Positions 39,014-43,991 of a DNA stretch of 43,991 nucleotides are shown in pieces; position 1 is the stretch's first letter; the number at the start of each line of letters is the position of its first letter. Source of the stretch: CAYUUR01 sp964510235 (GTDB lineage Bacteria; Patescibacteriota; Saccharimonadia; Saccharimonadales; CAYUUR01). The stretch covers positions 1 to 43,991 of the forward strand of contig CAZEBF010000005.1 of NCBI GenBank assembly GCA_964510235.1. The letters are read 5' to 3'. Under the pieces are notes generated by a model that searched no databases, had not been told where the DNA came from, and saw only the letters and a list, made by a program, of their open reading frames with translations. The position numbers and the translations under genes were made by a program.

Positions 39014-39042
39014 CTTGCAGCAAACCCGTTCCTCAGGTATAA
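39014..39042 (+). promoter_or_regulatory. Promoter of tRNA-Gly
   Basis: TTGCAG (39014-39019), 17-bp spacer, TATAAT (39037-39042). Confidence 0.6.
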
Positions 39043-39067
39043 TTTCCCCCTGTTAGCGTATCAATAC

Positions 39068-39143
39068 GCGAGTGTAGCTCAGCTGATAGAGCGCTTCCTT
39101 GCCAAGGAAGAGGCCAGGGGTTTGAGTCCCCTCACTCGCACCA
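39068..39143 (+). tRNA. tRNA-Gly (anticodon GCC)
   Basis: Acceptor GCGAGTG (39068-39074) pairs with CACTCGC (39133-39139). Anticodon stem-loop CTTCC-TTGCCAA-GGAAG gives GCC. T-arm GGGG-TTTGAGT-CCCC, discriminator A, encoded CCA. Discriminator A fits a homodimeric (alpha2) glycyl-tRNA synthetase. Confidence 0.96.
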
Positions 39144-39153
39144 TCAAGAATTT

Positions 39154-39396
39154 ATGAAACGATATATTAAAACAGTATCCATTTATTTTGTCGCGATAAT
39201 TGCAATATCTTTAGTTGCTGAATTCTTCTTTTTCAATGGTGCTCATCCTGAGTGTGCTGTAAATGATAGTGTTGGACCTTGTGAGTTTGTCCCGAGAGTG
39301 TCCGAGTATGTCTATTTTGCATCGGTAATTTTACTTCCATTTTTGGCAGCACATCTTTTCTATATTTCTATGAAAAGTAAAAAGTCTCGCAGTTAG
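39154..39396 (+). CDS. Small two-helix membrane protein downstream of tRNA-Gly
   Basis: The 80-residue protein has two hydrophobic helices (about 7-26 and 52-70) separated by an external loop with two Cys (HPECAVNDSVGPCEF). The ATG lies 10 nt after the tRNA CCA end with no promoter and no clear Shine-Dalgarno site, so the message probably arises by processing of the tRNA transcript. No family recognised. Confidence 0.55.
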   Translation: MKRYIKTVSIYFVAIIAISLVAEFFFFNGAHPECAVNDSVGPCEFVPRVSEYVYFASVILLPFLAAHLFYISMKSKKSRS

Positions 39397-39472
39397 TCGT
39401 TAGTCTAAAATGTTACTAGAAAGACCGAAAGTTCTAGCCAGATACAGTAACTTAAAATCGCTGATTTTATCT

Positions 39473-39501
39473 ATAGTTGATGTTTGAAATGCGTCAACTA
39501 T
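39473..39501 (+). promoter_or_regulatory. Inverted repeat in the leader before the GNAT gene
   Basis: ATAGTTGA (39473-39480) pairs perfectly with TCAACTAT (39494-39501). A second hairpin, TAAAATC-GCT-GATTTTA, lies just upstream. A GAGGAG site and a 14-codon ORF follow. No gene is seen in 39397-39519. Confidence 0.4.
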
Positions 39502-39519
39502 GTTGCAGAGGAGAATTAT

Positions 39520-39564
39520 ATGAGAGAGGTCGTTTGGCCTGTCTTTGCTATAATCACGGTATGA
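39520..39564 (+). CDS. Possible 14-codon ORF coupled to the GNAT gene
   Basis: ATG 39520 opens MREVVWPVFAIITV and ends in a TGA that overlaps the GNAT ATG (ATGA). GAGGAG lies 8 nt upstream. It could be a translationally coupled leader. However a TGC-extended TATAAT lies inside it, so it may be accidental. Confidence 0.25.
   Translation: MREVVWPVFAIITV
39546..39554 (+). promoter_or_regulatory. Extended -10 promoter of the GNAT gene
   Basis: TGC followed by TATAAT (39549-39554), ending 6 nt before ATG 39561. Confidence 0.5.
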
Positions 39565-40187
39565 CACTTACTCTATCCTCTATTGCCGATAACCCTGGGT
39601 TGGCAACGTACCCATTCGCTCTTGCCAGTGGAGAGCAGGAAGTTCTCAGACCACTACTACTCGATGACATCAACAAGCTTGGCAACTTCTTACTTGGATT
39701 GTCTGATGAAACAAAAAGATTGGTAACATCAGCCGATAGCCATCTGCCTACAGCAGTTGAGCTTTGTGAAGCCATCAATAAGTATGACAAGCTGAGGTTT
39801 GTTGTAGAGACGGTGCCAGAGCCAGAAGCTGACAAGCGAATCGTTGGTTTAATGGAGTTTAGTTTTGATATCCCTGAGGGAGATATTGAGCGATACAGAA
39901 GTGCGGGCTACGACTTGGACCAGAAGACAGACTGCAGGTTTGGCCCTACAATTGCTGACGACTACCAGAACAAAGGTCTTGGTAGTGAGCTTTTCCCCTA
40001 TGTGAAAAAAATTGCGCAACAATTTGGCAAGAAGCGAATTATTCTGTGGGGTGGAGTGCTTAAAGACAATGAAAGAGCAATTCACTACTACGAAAAGCAT
40101 GGATTTAAGACAGTCGGCGAATTTAGTGACGATGACTCAGAAATGGTCGACATGATACTTGACCTTGACGATTTTGAAACAGTATAG
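39561..40187 (+). CDS. GNAT family N-acetyltransferase
   Basis: The 208-residue protein from ATG 39561 carries a GNAT domain at about 25-195. Acetyl-CoA binding is suggested by FGPTIADDYQNKGLGSELFPYV, a variant of the Q/RxxGxG/A motif, and the last strand-helix by NERAIHYYEKHGFKTVGEF. Target unknown: small molecules (including antibiotics) or protein N-termini are both possible. The upstream frame to 39477 is rejected in favour of the ATG placed 6 nt after a -10 box. An intrinsic terminator follows the stop. Confidence 0.87.
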   Translation: MTLTLSSIADNPGLATYPFALASGEQEVLRPLLLDDINKLGNFLLGLSDETKRLVTSADSHLPTAVELCEAINKYDKLRFVVETVPEPEADKRIVGLMEFSFDIPEGDIERYRSAGYDLDQKTDCRFGPTIADDYQNKGLGSELFPYVKKIAQQFGKKRIILWGGVLKDNERAIHYYEKHGFKTVGEFSDDDSEMVDMILDLDDFETV

Positions 40188-40199
40188 TTTCTAACATTT

Positions 40200-40221
40200 A
40201 GAGCCTTCAGGGGCTCTTTTT
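40200..40221 (+). terminator. Intrinsic terminator after the GNAT gene
   Basis: AGAGCC (40200-40205) pairs with GGCTCT (40212-40217), followed by TTTTTG. Confidence 0.75.
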
Positions 40222-40256
40222 GTTACACTACTTATTGTGAAGAAAGATGTATCAGA

Positions 40257-40661
40257 ATGAGTGGTCAAGTTGCGGACGTTGTTGTAGTTAAAGAAAGTAA
40301 AGTATTGCTGGTCCAACAGCGTAAGGAAGCTGCTCATGGTTTGTGGAGTTATCCAGGTGGTGGCGTTGAGGTCGGTGAAACGCTTGAAGATGCAGTCGTA
40401 CGCGAAGTTACTGAAGAACTTGGTGCTAAACTAGTAAATTATAGGTTGTATAAAAAATATGTTATCACCACTCAAAGAGGAGAACTGACAATAAATACGT
40501 TTATTGGTGAACTTGATGGTGATATAAGGCTAAAAGAAGACGAATTAATTGCATTTGGTTGGTTTGAACTTCAACAAATTGAAAAAATGAAAGACGAATT
40601 ACGGTCTGCCATTGTCCTAGAGCAAGCAAAGGACGTACTGACAAAAAACAAAACAACCTGA
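40257..40661 (+). CDS. NUDIX hydrolase
   Basis: The 134-residue protein has the full Nudix box GETLEDAVVREVTEELGA preceded by PGGGVEV at about 37-60, with the REVTEE metal-binding core intact. The fold runs from strand VADVVVVKESKVLLVQQ to FGWFELQQI. The substrate is probably a nucleoside diphosphate derivative, for example an oxidised nucleotide or a nucleotide sugar. The start ATG at 40257 has no strong ribosome-binding site. The stop is TGA. Confidence 0.9.
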   Translation: MSGQVADVVVVKESKVLLVQQRKEAAHGLWSYPGGGVEVGETLEDAVVREVTEELGAKLVNYRLYKKYVITTQRGELTINTFIGELDGDIRLKEDELIAFGWFELQQIEKMKDELRSAIVLEQAKDVLTKNKTT

Positions 40662-40746
40662 CAGATTGAACATTTGAACCATGAGCCGAAAGACTCTTTT
40701 TCTTTGTACTTTTTACCTCAGAGTTAGCTATTTTCTAAGCAGACGG

Positions 40747-40752
40747 TATAAT
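40747..40752 (+). promoter_or_regulatory. -10 element of the DUF5679-like gene
   Basis: TATAAT about 44 nt before ATG 40796; AAGGGGA lies 6-12 nt before that ATG, so this is a leadered gene. Confidence 0.5.
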
Positions 40753-40795
40753 AAACAAGCTATTGCAATAACAATCAATTCATAAGGGGACAGAC

Positions 40796-40987
40796 ATGGC
40801 AACAGGATACTGCGTTAAATGTAAGGAAAAAGGTGTTGAACTGTCATCACCAGAAGTTGTACAGACTGCCAAGGGTGGCTACATGGCTAAAGGCAAGCAC
40901 GCAGCTTGCGGAACTACCGTTTGTGCCATGATGTCTAAAGAGAATGCTGAAAAAGCAGTAGAAGAAGGCGCCACAAAAAACTACTAA
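40796..40987 (+). CDS. DUF5679-like small zinc-ribbon-type protein
   Basis: The 63-residue protein begins MATGYCVKCKEKGVEL and has two Cys pairs (CVKC at 6-9 and CGTTVC at about 38-43), which suggests one zinc ion. TAKGGYMAKGKHAACGT is typical of the DUF5679 group found in Patescibacteria and relatives. Function is unknown; binding nucleic acid or a protein is plausible. A strong AAGGGGA site precedes it and an intrinsic terminator follows, so it is likely well expressed. A decayed copy of its last seven codons occurs at 41618-41638. Confidence 0.85.
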   Translation: MATGYCVKCKEKGVELSSPEVVQTAKGGYMAKGKHAACGTTVCAMMSKENAEKAVEEGATKNY

Positions 40988-41014
40988 GCTTTATCGCTTC
41001 TCCACAAAGAAACA

Positions 41015-41037
41015 GTCCAGCGCTCGCTGGGCTTTTT
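41015..41037 (+). terminator. Intrinsic terminator after the DUF5679-like gene
   Basis: GTCCAGC (41015-41021) pairs with GCTGGGC (41026-41032) around a 4-nt loop, followed by TTTTTC. Confidence 0.75.
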
Positions 41038-41130
41038 CTTTGGCGTCGGCGTTTATAATCCTGTGGCTAGCCAATGAAAATCGTGGGGGAGAAGAGTTTG
41101 GCCTCCTACAGGGAAAATGCGACCATTTTC

Positions 41131-41139
41131 TGCTATATT
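41131..41139 (+). promoter_or_regulatory. Extended -10 promoter of the four-helix membrane protein gene
   Basis: TGC followed by TATATT (41134-41139), ending 6 nt before ATG 41146. Confidence 0.5.
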
Positions 41140-41145
41140 TAAACA

Positions 41146-41583
41146 ATGATGTATTTTGCCGGTTTTCAGCCTTGTGACTGGGCTGCGCTAGAACTGCCTT
41201 TTATGCTTGTCCCGCTTGGGCTAGGTGTTTTTTTGCTCTATATGTCTAGTCGATCTCGTGCCAATCTAACTGTCGATAAGGTGTCATTTCTGGTGGCCGG
41301 CGCGGTGATTTTGACTTTACTTGTGCCAGTAGAGCTATTCTTATTTCATGGTGAGAGGTTTAATATTACTTCCGAACAGGCCACGAAGATAAACAGTATC
41401 TTATGGCCATCACTAGTTTTGTTAGGGCCACTATTGTGGCTCGGTTGCCGACTTGCTATAAAGTACATGCAAGCAGAGCAATTATCGACAGTTGCTAAAA
41501 GGTGTCTATTTATCACTGGGGTTCTCTTTGCTCTAGTTGGGATCAGCTTTGGTCTGGCTAGTAGTTGTTATGGGATTGGATAA
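41146..41583 (+). CDS. Hypothetical four-helix membrane protein
   Basis: The 145-residue protein has four hydrophobic helices (about 18-34, 46-66, 84-102 and 120-140) and Cys residues near the start and end (FQPCDW, SSCYGIG). It lies alone between a terminator and a weak terminator. A TGC-extended -10 box ends 6 nt before the start. No family recognised. Confidence 0.65.
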   Translation: MMYFAGFQPCDWAALELPFMLVPLGLGVFLLYMSSRSRANLTVDKVSFLVAGAVILTLLVPVELFLFHGERFNITSEQATKINSILWPSLVLLGPLLWLGCRLAIKYMQAEQLSTVAKRCLFITGVLFALVGISFGLASSCYGIG

Positions 41584-41617
41584 GGCGCAGGCCGCAAACC
41601 ACTCCCCCCATAAACTA

Positions 41618-41638
41618 GGCGCCACAAAATCCTACTAA
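41618..41638 (+). repeat. Decayed copy of the end of the DUF5679-like gene
   Basis: Nineteen of 21 bases match 40967-40987, the last seven codons with the stop. The rest of the gene is not present. Confidence 0.45.
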
Positions 41639-41650
41639 TCCTAGGTTAGT

Positions 41651-41690
41651 GCCTATCATAAAGAGCTCCGTCATCATATGGGCCTTTTTT
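41651..41690 (+). terminator. Weak terminator-like hairpin
   Basis: GCCTAT (41651-41656) can pair with ATGGGC (41678-41683, one G-U pair) around a 21-nt loop, followed by TTTTTT at 41685-41690. Confidence 0.35.
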
Positions 41691-41746
41691 GATGGCTTCT
41701 TTATAGTTTACGCACAACAACCAACAGAGAGTAGAGTATAAAATAT

Positions 41747-41775
41747 TTGACACAATGTTAACTATTCTTTACATT
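41747..41775 (+). promoter_or_regulatory. Promoter of the membrane protein/XRE pair
   Basis: Consensus TTGACA (41747-41752), 17-bp spacer, TACATT (41770-41775), ending 8 nt before ATG 41784. Confidence 0.65.
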
Positions 41776-41783
41776 AGTTGTAT

Positions 41784-42242
41784 ATGAAAAAACAACAGCT
41801 TAGTTACTATGAAAAAAGAAGTATCATGTCTATCATTGTGTTCCTGGTGGTCTATGCCAGCATGTTCTATGACGCACACATGTACTATCGGTTAGCTGAA
41901 CCAAAGGAAGGTTTGCTACGGTTCTGGGGTAATCAATTTCTAGAGCTATTCCTTTGCTTGATAGTGGTGTACCTTCTGGTATTTGTCGCATTTAATTTCA
42001 TCAATAAGAAAATCACTGGCGAGACGCGTCCAAAGATTAGGGATGAAAGAGACAATGACATTGAGTTAAAAGCCATCCACGCCTCCTATTACATCTTGGC
42101 ACTAGGCATCTTTAGCGCAATGTTATCAGCTCTACGGGTGGATACCTACTCGCCAATTTTCTTGATTATCATGAGTAGCTTTTTGGCATCGGCCGTGGTG
42201 GCGGATATCATCAGAATCTATCAATACAGAAAGTCCTCATAA
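41784..42242 (+). CDS. DUF2178-like four-helix membrane protein partnered with an XRE regulator
   Basis: The 152-residue protein has four membrane helices (about 13-30, 44-66, 94-112 and 118-138) with a charged loop containing RPKIRDERDNDIELKA between the second and third, typical of the DUF2178-type membrane proteins that accompany small HTH regulators. ATG 41784 is taken rather than the in-frame TTG 41778, since the -10 box ends 8 nt before it. The regulator gene follows after 2 bp. Function unknown; perhaps sensing of the envelope with the regulator. Confidence 0.7.
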   Translation: MKKQQLSYYEKRSIMSIIVFLVVYASMFYDAHMYYRLAEPKEGLLRFWGNQFLELFLCLIVVYLLVFVAFNFINKKITGETRPKIRDERDNDIELKAIHASYYILALGIFSAMLSALRVDTYSPIFLIIMSSFLASAVVADIIRIYQYRKSS

Positions 42243-42244
42243 AA

Positions 42245-42490
42245 GTGGACAGGCATATTCAGAATAAAATCAGAACGTTGCGTTTTGAGAATGATGAGAT
42301 GACTCAGGAGCAGCTTGCAACTAAAACTCAGGTGACCAGACAGACAATTGCTGCCATAGAAAACAACAAATACTCACCGTCCTTAGAGCTCGCTTTCAAG
42401 ATTGCAGATGCCTTTGAATTGCCAATCTGTGAAGTATTTTCTTACGGAACACATGATAAACACCAAAATGTTCATTGGTTAGGCGGGTAA
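42245..42490 (+). CDS. XRE-family transcriptional regulator
   Basis: The 81-residue protein is essentially one Cro/CI helix-turn-helix domain: IRTLRFENDEMTQEQLATKT, then TRQTIAAIENNKYSPSLELA. It starts with GTG at 42245, 2 bp after the membrane protein gene, and is probably translated by coupling. Small HTH proteins of this type usually repress their own operon. A 74-bp interval without genes follows. Confidence 0.9.
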   Translation: MDRHIQNKIRTLRFENDEMTQEQLATKTQVTRQTIAAIENNKYSPSLELAFKIADAFELPICEVFSYGTHDKHQNVHWLGG

Positions 42491-42564
42491 GACATGACGT
42501 AGGGGGAGGGTATACGCGATCAATGAATAAGCACTCAATTAAATAACTCTAGGAGAACTACAAA

Positions 42565-42978
42565 ATGAAAGCCAAACTGGATGAACAAAAAGTAAATGTA
42601 CGCGTAATGCTCGCTACGTTGTGGACGAGCTTCATGTTTCTCTACATATTTGTGGATTACTTCGCACTTTACATGCCAAATAAGATAGAAGATATTCTGA
42701 ATGGGAGGGTGTTTACATTTGATATTACACAAGGATTTATCTTTACAGCCCTCTTTCTGGCAACAATTCCGATGCTGATGATCTTCCTTTCTGTTGTGCT
42801 TCCGGCAAAGGCAAGCCGTTTAGTGAATATGATCGTGGCTGTAGCGCTTATTCCTTACATGTTGTTTAACTTGACAGGAGAAGCGTGGCCTCACATGTAT
42901 CTAGCCGCTGTTGTTGAGGTGGCTCTTCTTGTGTTGATTGTTCGCTATGCAAAGAACTGGCCAACGCTGCAAAAATAG
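42565..42978 (+). CDS. DUF6326-like four-helix membrane protein
   Basis: The 137-residue protein has four membrane helices (about 14-36, 52-78, 84-102 and 110-130) and a charged start. LATLWTSFMFLYIFVDYFALYMP and the second half match my recollection of the DUF6326 family, often found with small regulators. AGGAGA lies 8 nt upstream. An intrinsic terminator follows at 43026. Confidence 0.7.
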   Translation: MKAKLDEQKVNVRVMLATLWTSFMFLYIFVDYFALYMPNKIEDILNGRVFTFDITQGFIFTALFLATIPMLMIFLSVVLPAKASRLVNMIVAVALIPYMLFNLTGEAWPHMYLAAVVEVALLVLIVRYAKNWPTLQK

Positions 42979-43025
42979 AGCAAAGCCGTAAGCTTAAGAA
43001 GATGTGGTCGATTGCATCAGAAAAG

Positions 43026-43050
43026 AGTCCGGCTTGTACCGGACTTTTTT
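43026..43050 (+). terminator. Intrinsic terminator after the DUF6326-like gene
   Basis: AGTCCGG (43026-43032) pairs with CCGGACT (43039-43045), followed by TTTTT. Confidence 0.8.
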
Positions 43051-43070
43051 CTTAGGTAGAAGGTTTCGCA

Positions 43071-43099
43071 TTGTTTTATAAACATATGCAGTTTAGACT
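43071..43099 (+). promoter_or_regulatory. Promoter of the pilin-like gene
   Basis: TTGTTT (43071-43076), 17-bp spacer, TAGACT (43094-43099), ending 6 nt before ATG 43106. Confidence 0.6.
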
Positions 43100-43105
43100 G
43101 AACCT

Positions 43106-43957
43106 ATGCATATAAAACAAAAACAATTAGGCTTCAGTGTTATCGAGCTACTGATAGTGCTTGCTGTACTAGGATTTATTGGACTCATTGGTTTTACGGT
43201 GTTATCTGGCAATAAAAAGAACGATGATACTAAGACGGCGGACTCGCAAACTCAAGAAACATCAAGTGAGACTAAGGATACAGGTCTGATATGGCAGCAG
43301 GCCGAGAATGGCTGGCAATCAACCCAAACACCTCCCAAGTGCCCTGACCAACCCATGCTTACAGCGCCAGCCGACCTAAGCAAAGTAACTTCTGTGCTAT
43401 ATCCGGGCCAAAGCAGAGGCGGTAATTACAAGCCGCATGGTGGATTCCGTTTTGATAACTCGACTGATAACAAAATCACTGTAACAGCTCCAATGGATGG
43501 TTACTTGGTGCGTGGTAGCGGCTACATTGCCGAAGGTGAAGTGCAATATACCTTTGATGTCATGAATAACTGCGGCGTCATGTACAGAATTGGCCATATT
43601 AGGGAGTTGCCGGCGAATCTACAGAAAATTGCAGATACATGGCCAAAACCTACCAGTAGTTCTGCGACCGAACGGATAAATCCAGCAGTGCTCGTGAAAG
43701 AAGGGGATGTTCTTGCCACAAAAGTTGGCATATTGAACGAGAACAATACATTCTTTGACTGGGGAGTCTACGATTATCGGCAAGAGAATGAGGCAAGCAA
43801 AAGCCAAGCCTATAAAACAAATCATCCAATGGGAGAACTAACCTGGCATGCCGTGTGTTGGCTGGATGGCTGGCTGCCAAGCGGTGACCAGGCAACCCTA
43901 AACAAACTACCTGCTGGCGATCCTGCTAGTGGAAAAAATAGCGACTATTGCAAGTAG
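43106..43957 (+). CDS. Prepilin-like protein with a beta-rich (M23-like) ectodomain
   Basis: The 283-residue protein begins MHIKQKQLGFSVIELLIVL: G-F with Glu at position +5 is a type IV prepilin cleavage site, followed by the hydrophobic pilin helix. A Ser/Thr/Glu linker (about 38-60) leads to a folded part of about 215 residues. GGNYKPHGGFRFDNS, ITVTAPMDGYLVRGSGYI and VMYRIGHIREL resemble the beta-sandwich of M23/lysostaphin-type peptidases, including a candidate metal ligand His, but the full HxxxD and HxH set is not evident, so it may be non-catalytic. Four Cys suggest disulfides. Leaderless promoter 6 nt upstream. The role is unknown; a pilus tip protein or wall-binding pseudopilin is possible. 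Confidence 0.65.
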   Translation: MHIKQKQLGFSVIELLIVLAVLGFIGLIGFTVLSGNKKNDDTKTADSQTQETSSETKDTGLIWQQAENGWQSTQTPPKCPDQPMLTAPADLSKVTSVLYPGQSRGGNYKPHGGFRFDNSTDNKITVTAPMDGYLVRGSGYIAEGEVQYTFDVMNNCGVMYRIGHIRELPANLQKIADTWPKPTSSSATERINPAVLVKEGDVLATKVGILNENNTFFDWGVYDYRQENEASKSQAYKTNHPMGELTWHAVCWLDGWLPSGDQATLNKLPAGDPASGKNSDYCK

Positions 43958-43991
43958 CTAATCTGCTCAAATATAAAGTTGTATCTTTAAC

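Noticed and set aside
39068..39143. Recoded genetic code (UGA as Gly, as in some CPR lineages)
   Set aside because: tRNA-Gly here has anticodon GCC, and TGA ends clear genes such as uvrA, the WhiB-like gene and the NUDIX gene.
1..43991. CRISPR array or insertion sequence
   Set aside because: No regularly spaced repeats and no transposase-like or integrase-like gene were found on either strand.

Overview
This window looks like a metagenome-assembled bacterial scaffold: it has two runs of exactly 100 N (3888-3987 and 16981-17080), each inside a gene. Gene content and style suggest Patescibacteria (CPR), most likely Candidatus Saccharibacteria. I infer this from compact, often overlapping genes, moderate GC, many small membrane proteins with a basic N-terminus, an actin-like ATPase next to a large membrane-anchored protein of unknown function, and almost no biosynthetic enzymes. 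No marker gene here proves the phylum. The standard code is used, because TGA ends several clear genes (uvrA, the WhiB-like gene, the NUDIX gene).

Layout. 1-3.55 kb: FtsA/PilM-like protein, membrane-anchored protein, ruvX and mltG in one operon. 3.55-7.5 kb: envelope genes (single-span proteins, signal peptidase I, a LysM-CHAP hydrolase behind a structured leader RNA). 7.5-16.5 kb: obgE and a repair group (class II photolyase, exonuclease I, uvrA), then DedA and ribosomal protein bL25. 16.5-21.3 kb, mostly minus strand: a two-gene ABC exporter and two tandem paralogous single-span surface proteins. 21.4-29.6 kb: tRNA hydroxylase trhO, a PafA/Dop-family (Pup ligase-like) gene, uvrC, an SGNH hydrolase, an M24 aminopeptidase, a holin-like protein, secG and a peptide-binding protein. 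29.6-35.2 kb: a tRNA-rich accessory region (Leu-CAG, Leu-GAG, Val, Phe) with broken tRNA pieces, a D-lactate-dehydrogenase-like flavoprotein, a WhiB-like protein, and an ABC-F/P-loop kinase operon behind a transcription attenuator. 35.2-39 kb: a hypothetical protein and a MacB/FtsX-type ABC transporter. 39-44 kb: tRNA-Gly and small accessory genes (GNAT, NUDIX, DUF5679-like, membrane proteins, an XRE regulator, a pilin-like protein).

Most notable points. (a) The ABC-F/kinase operon has a 7-codon leader peptide, nested hairpins and an intrinsic terminator just ahead of it, and lies between 29-bp perfect direct repeats whose ends resemble the 3' end of the nearby tRNA-Phe. (b) tRNA-Leu(CAG) and tRNA-Phe each have a promoter, then a broken 5' copy of the same tRNA, then the intact tRNA, then a 3' fragment that starts in the T-loop. 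(c) An orphan PafA/Dop homologue and a WhiB-like protein, both families best known from Actinobacteria, are present. (d) About a dozen genes have a -10 box that ends only 6-10 nt before the start codon, which suggests widespread leaderless mRNAs for first genes, while genes inside operons keep Shine-Dalgarno sites.
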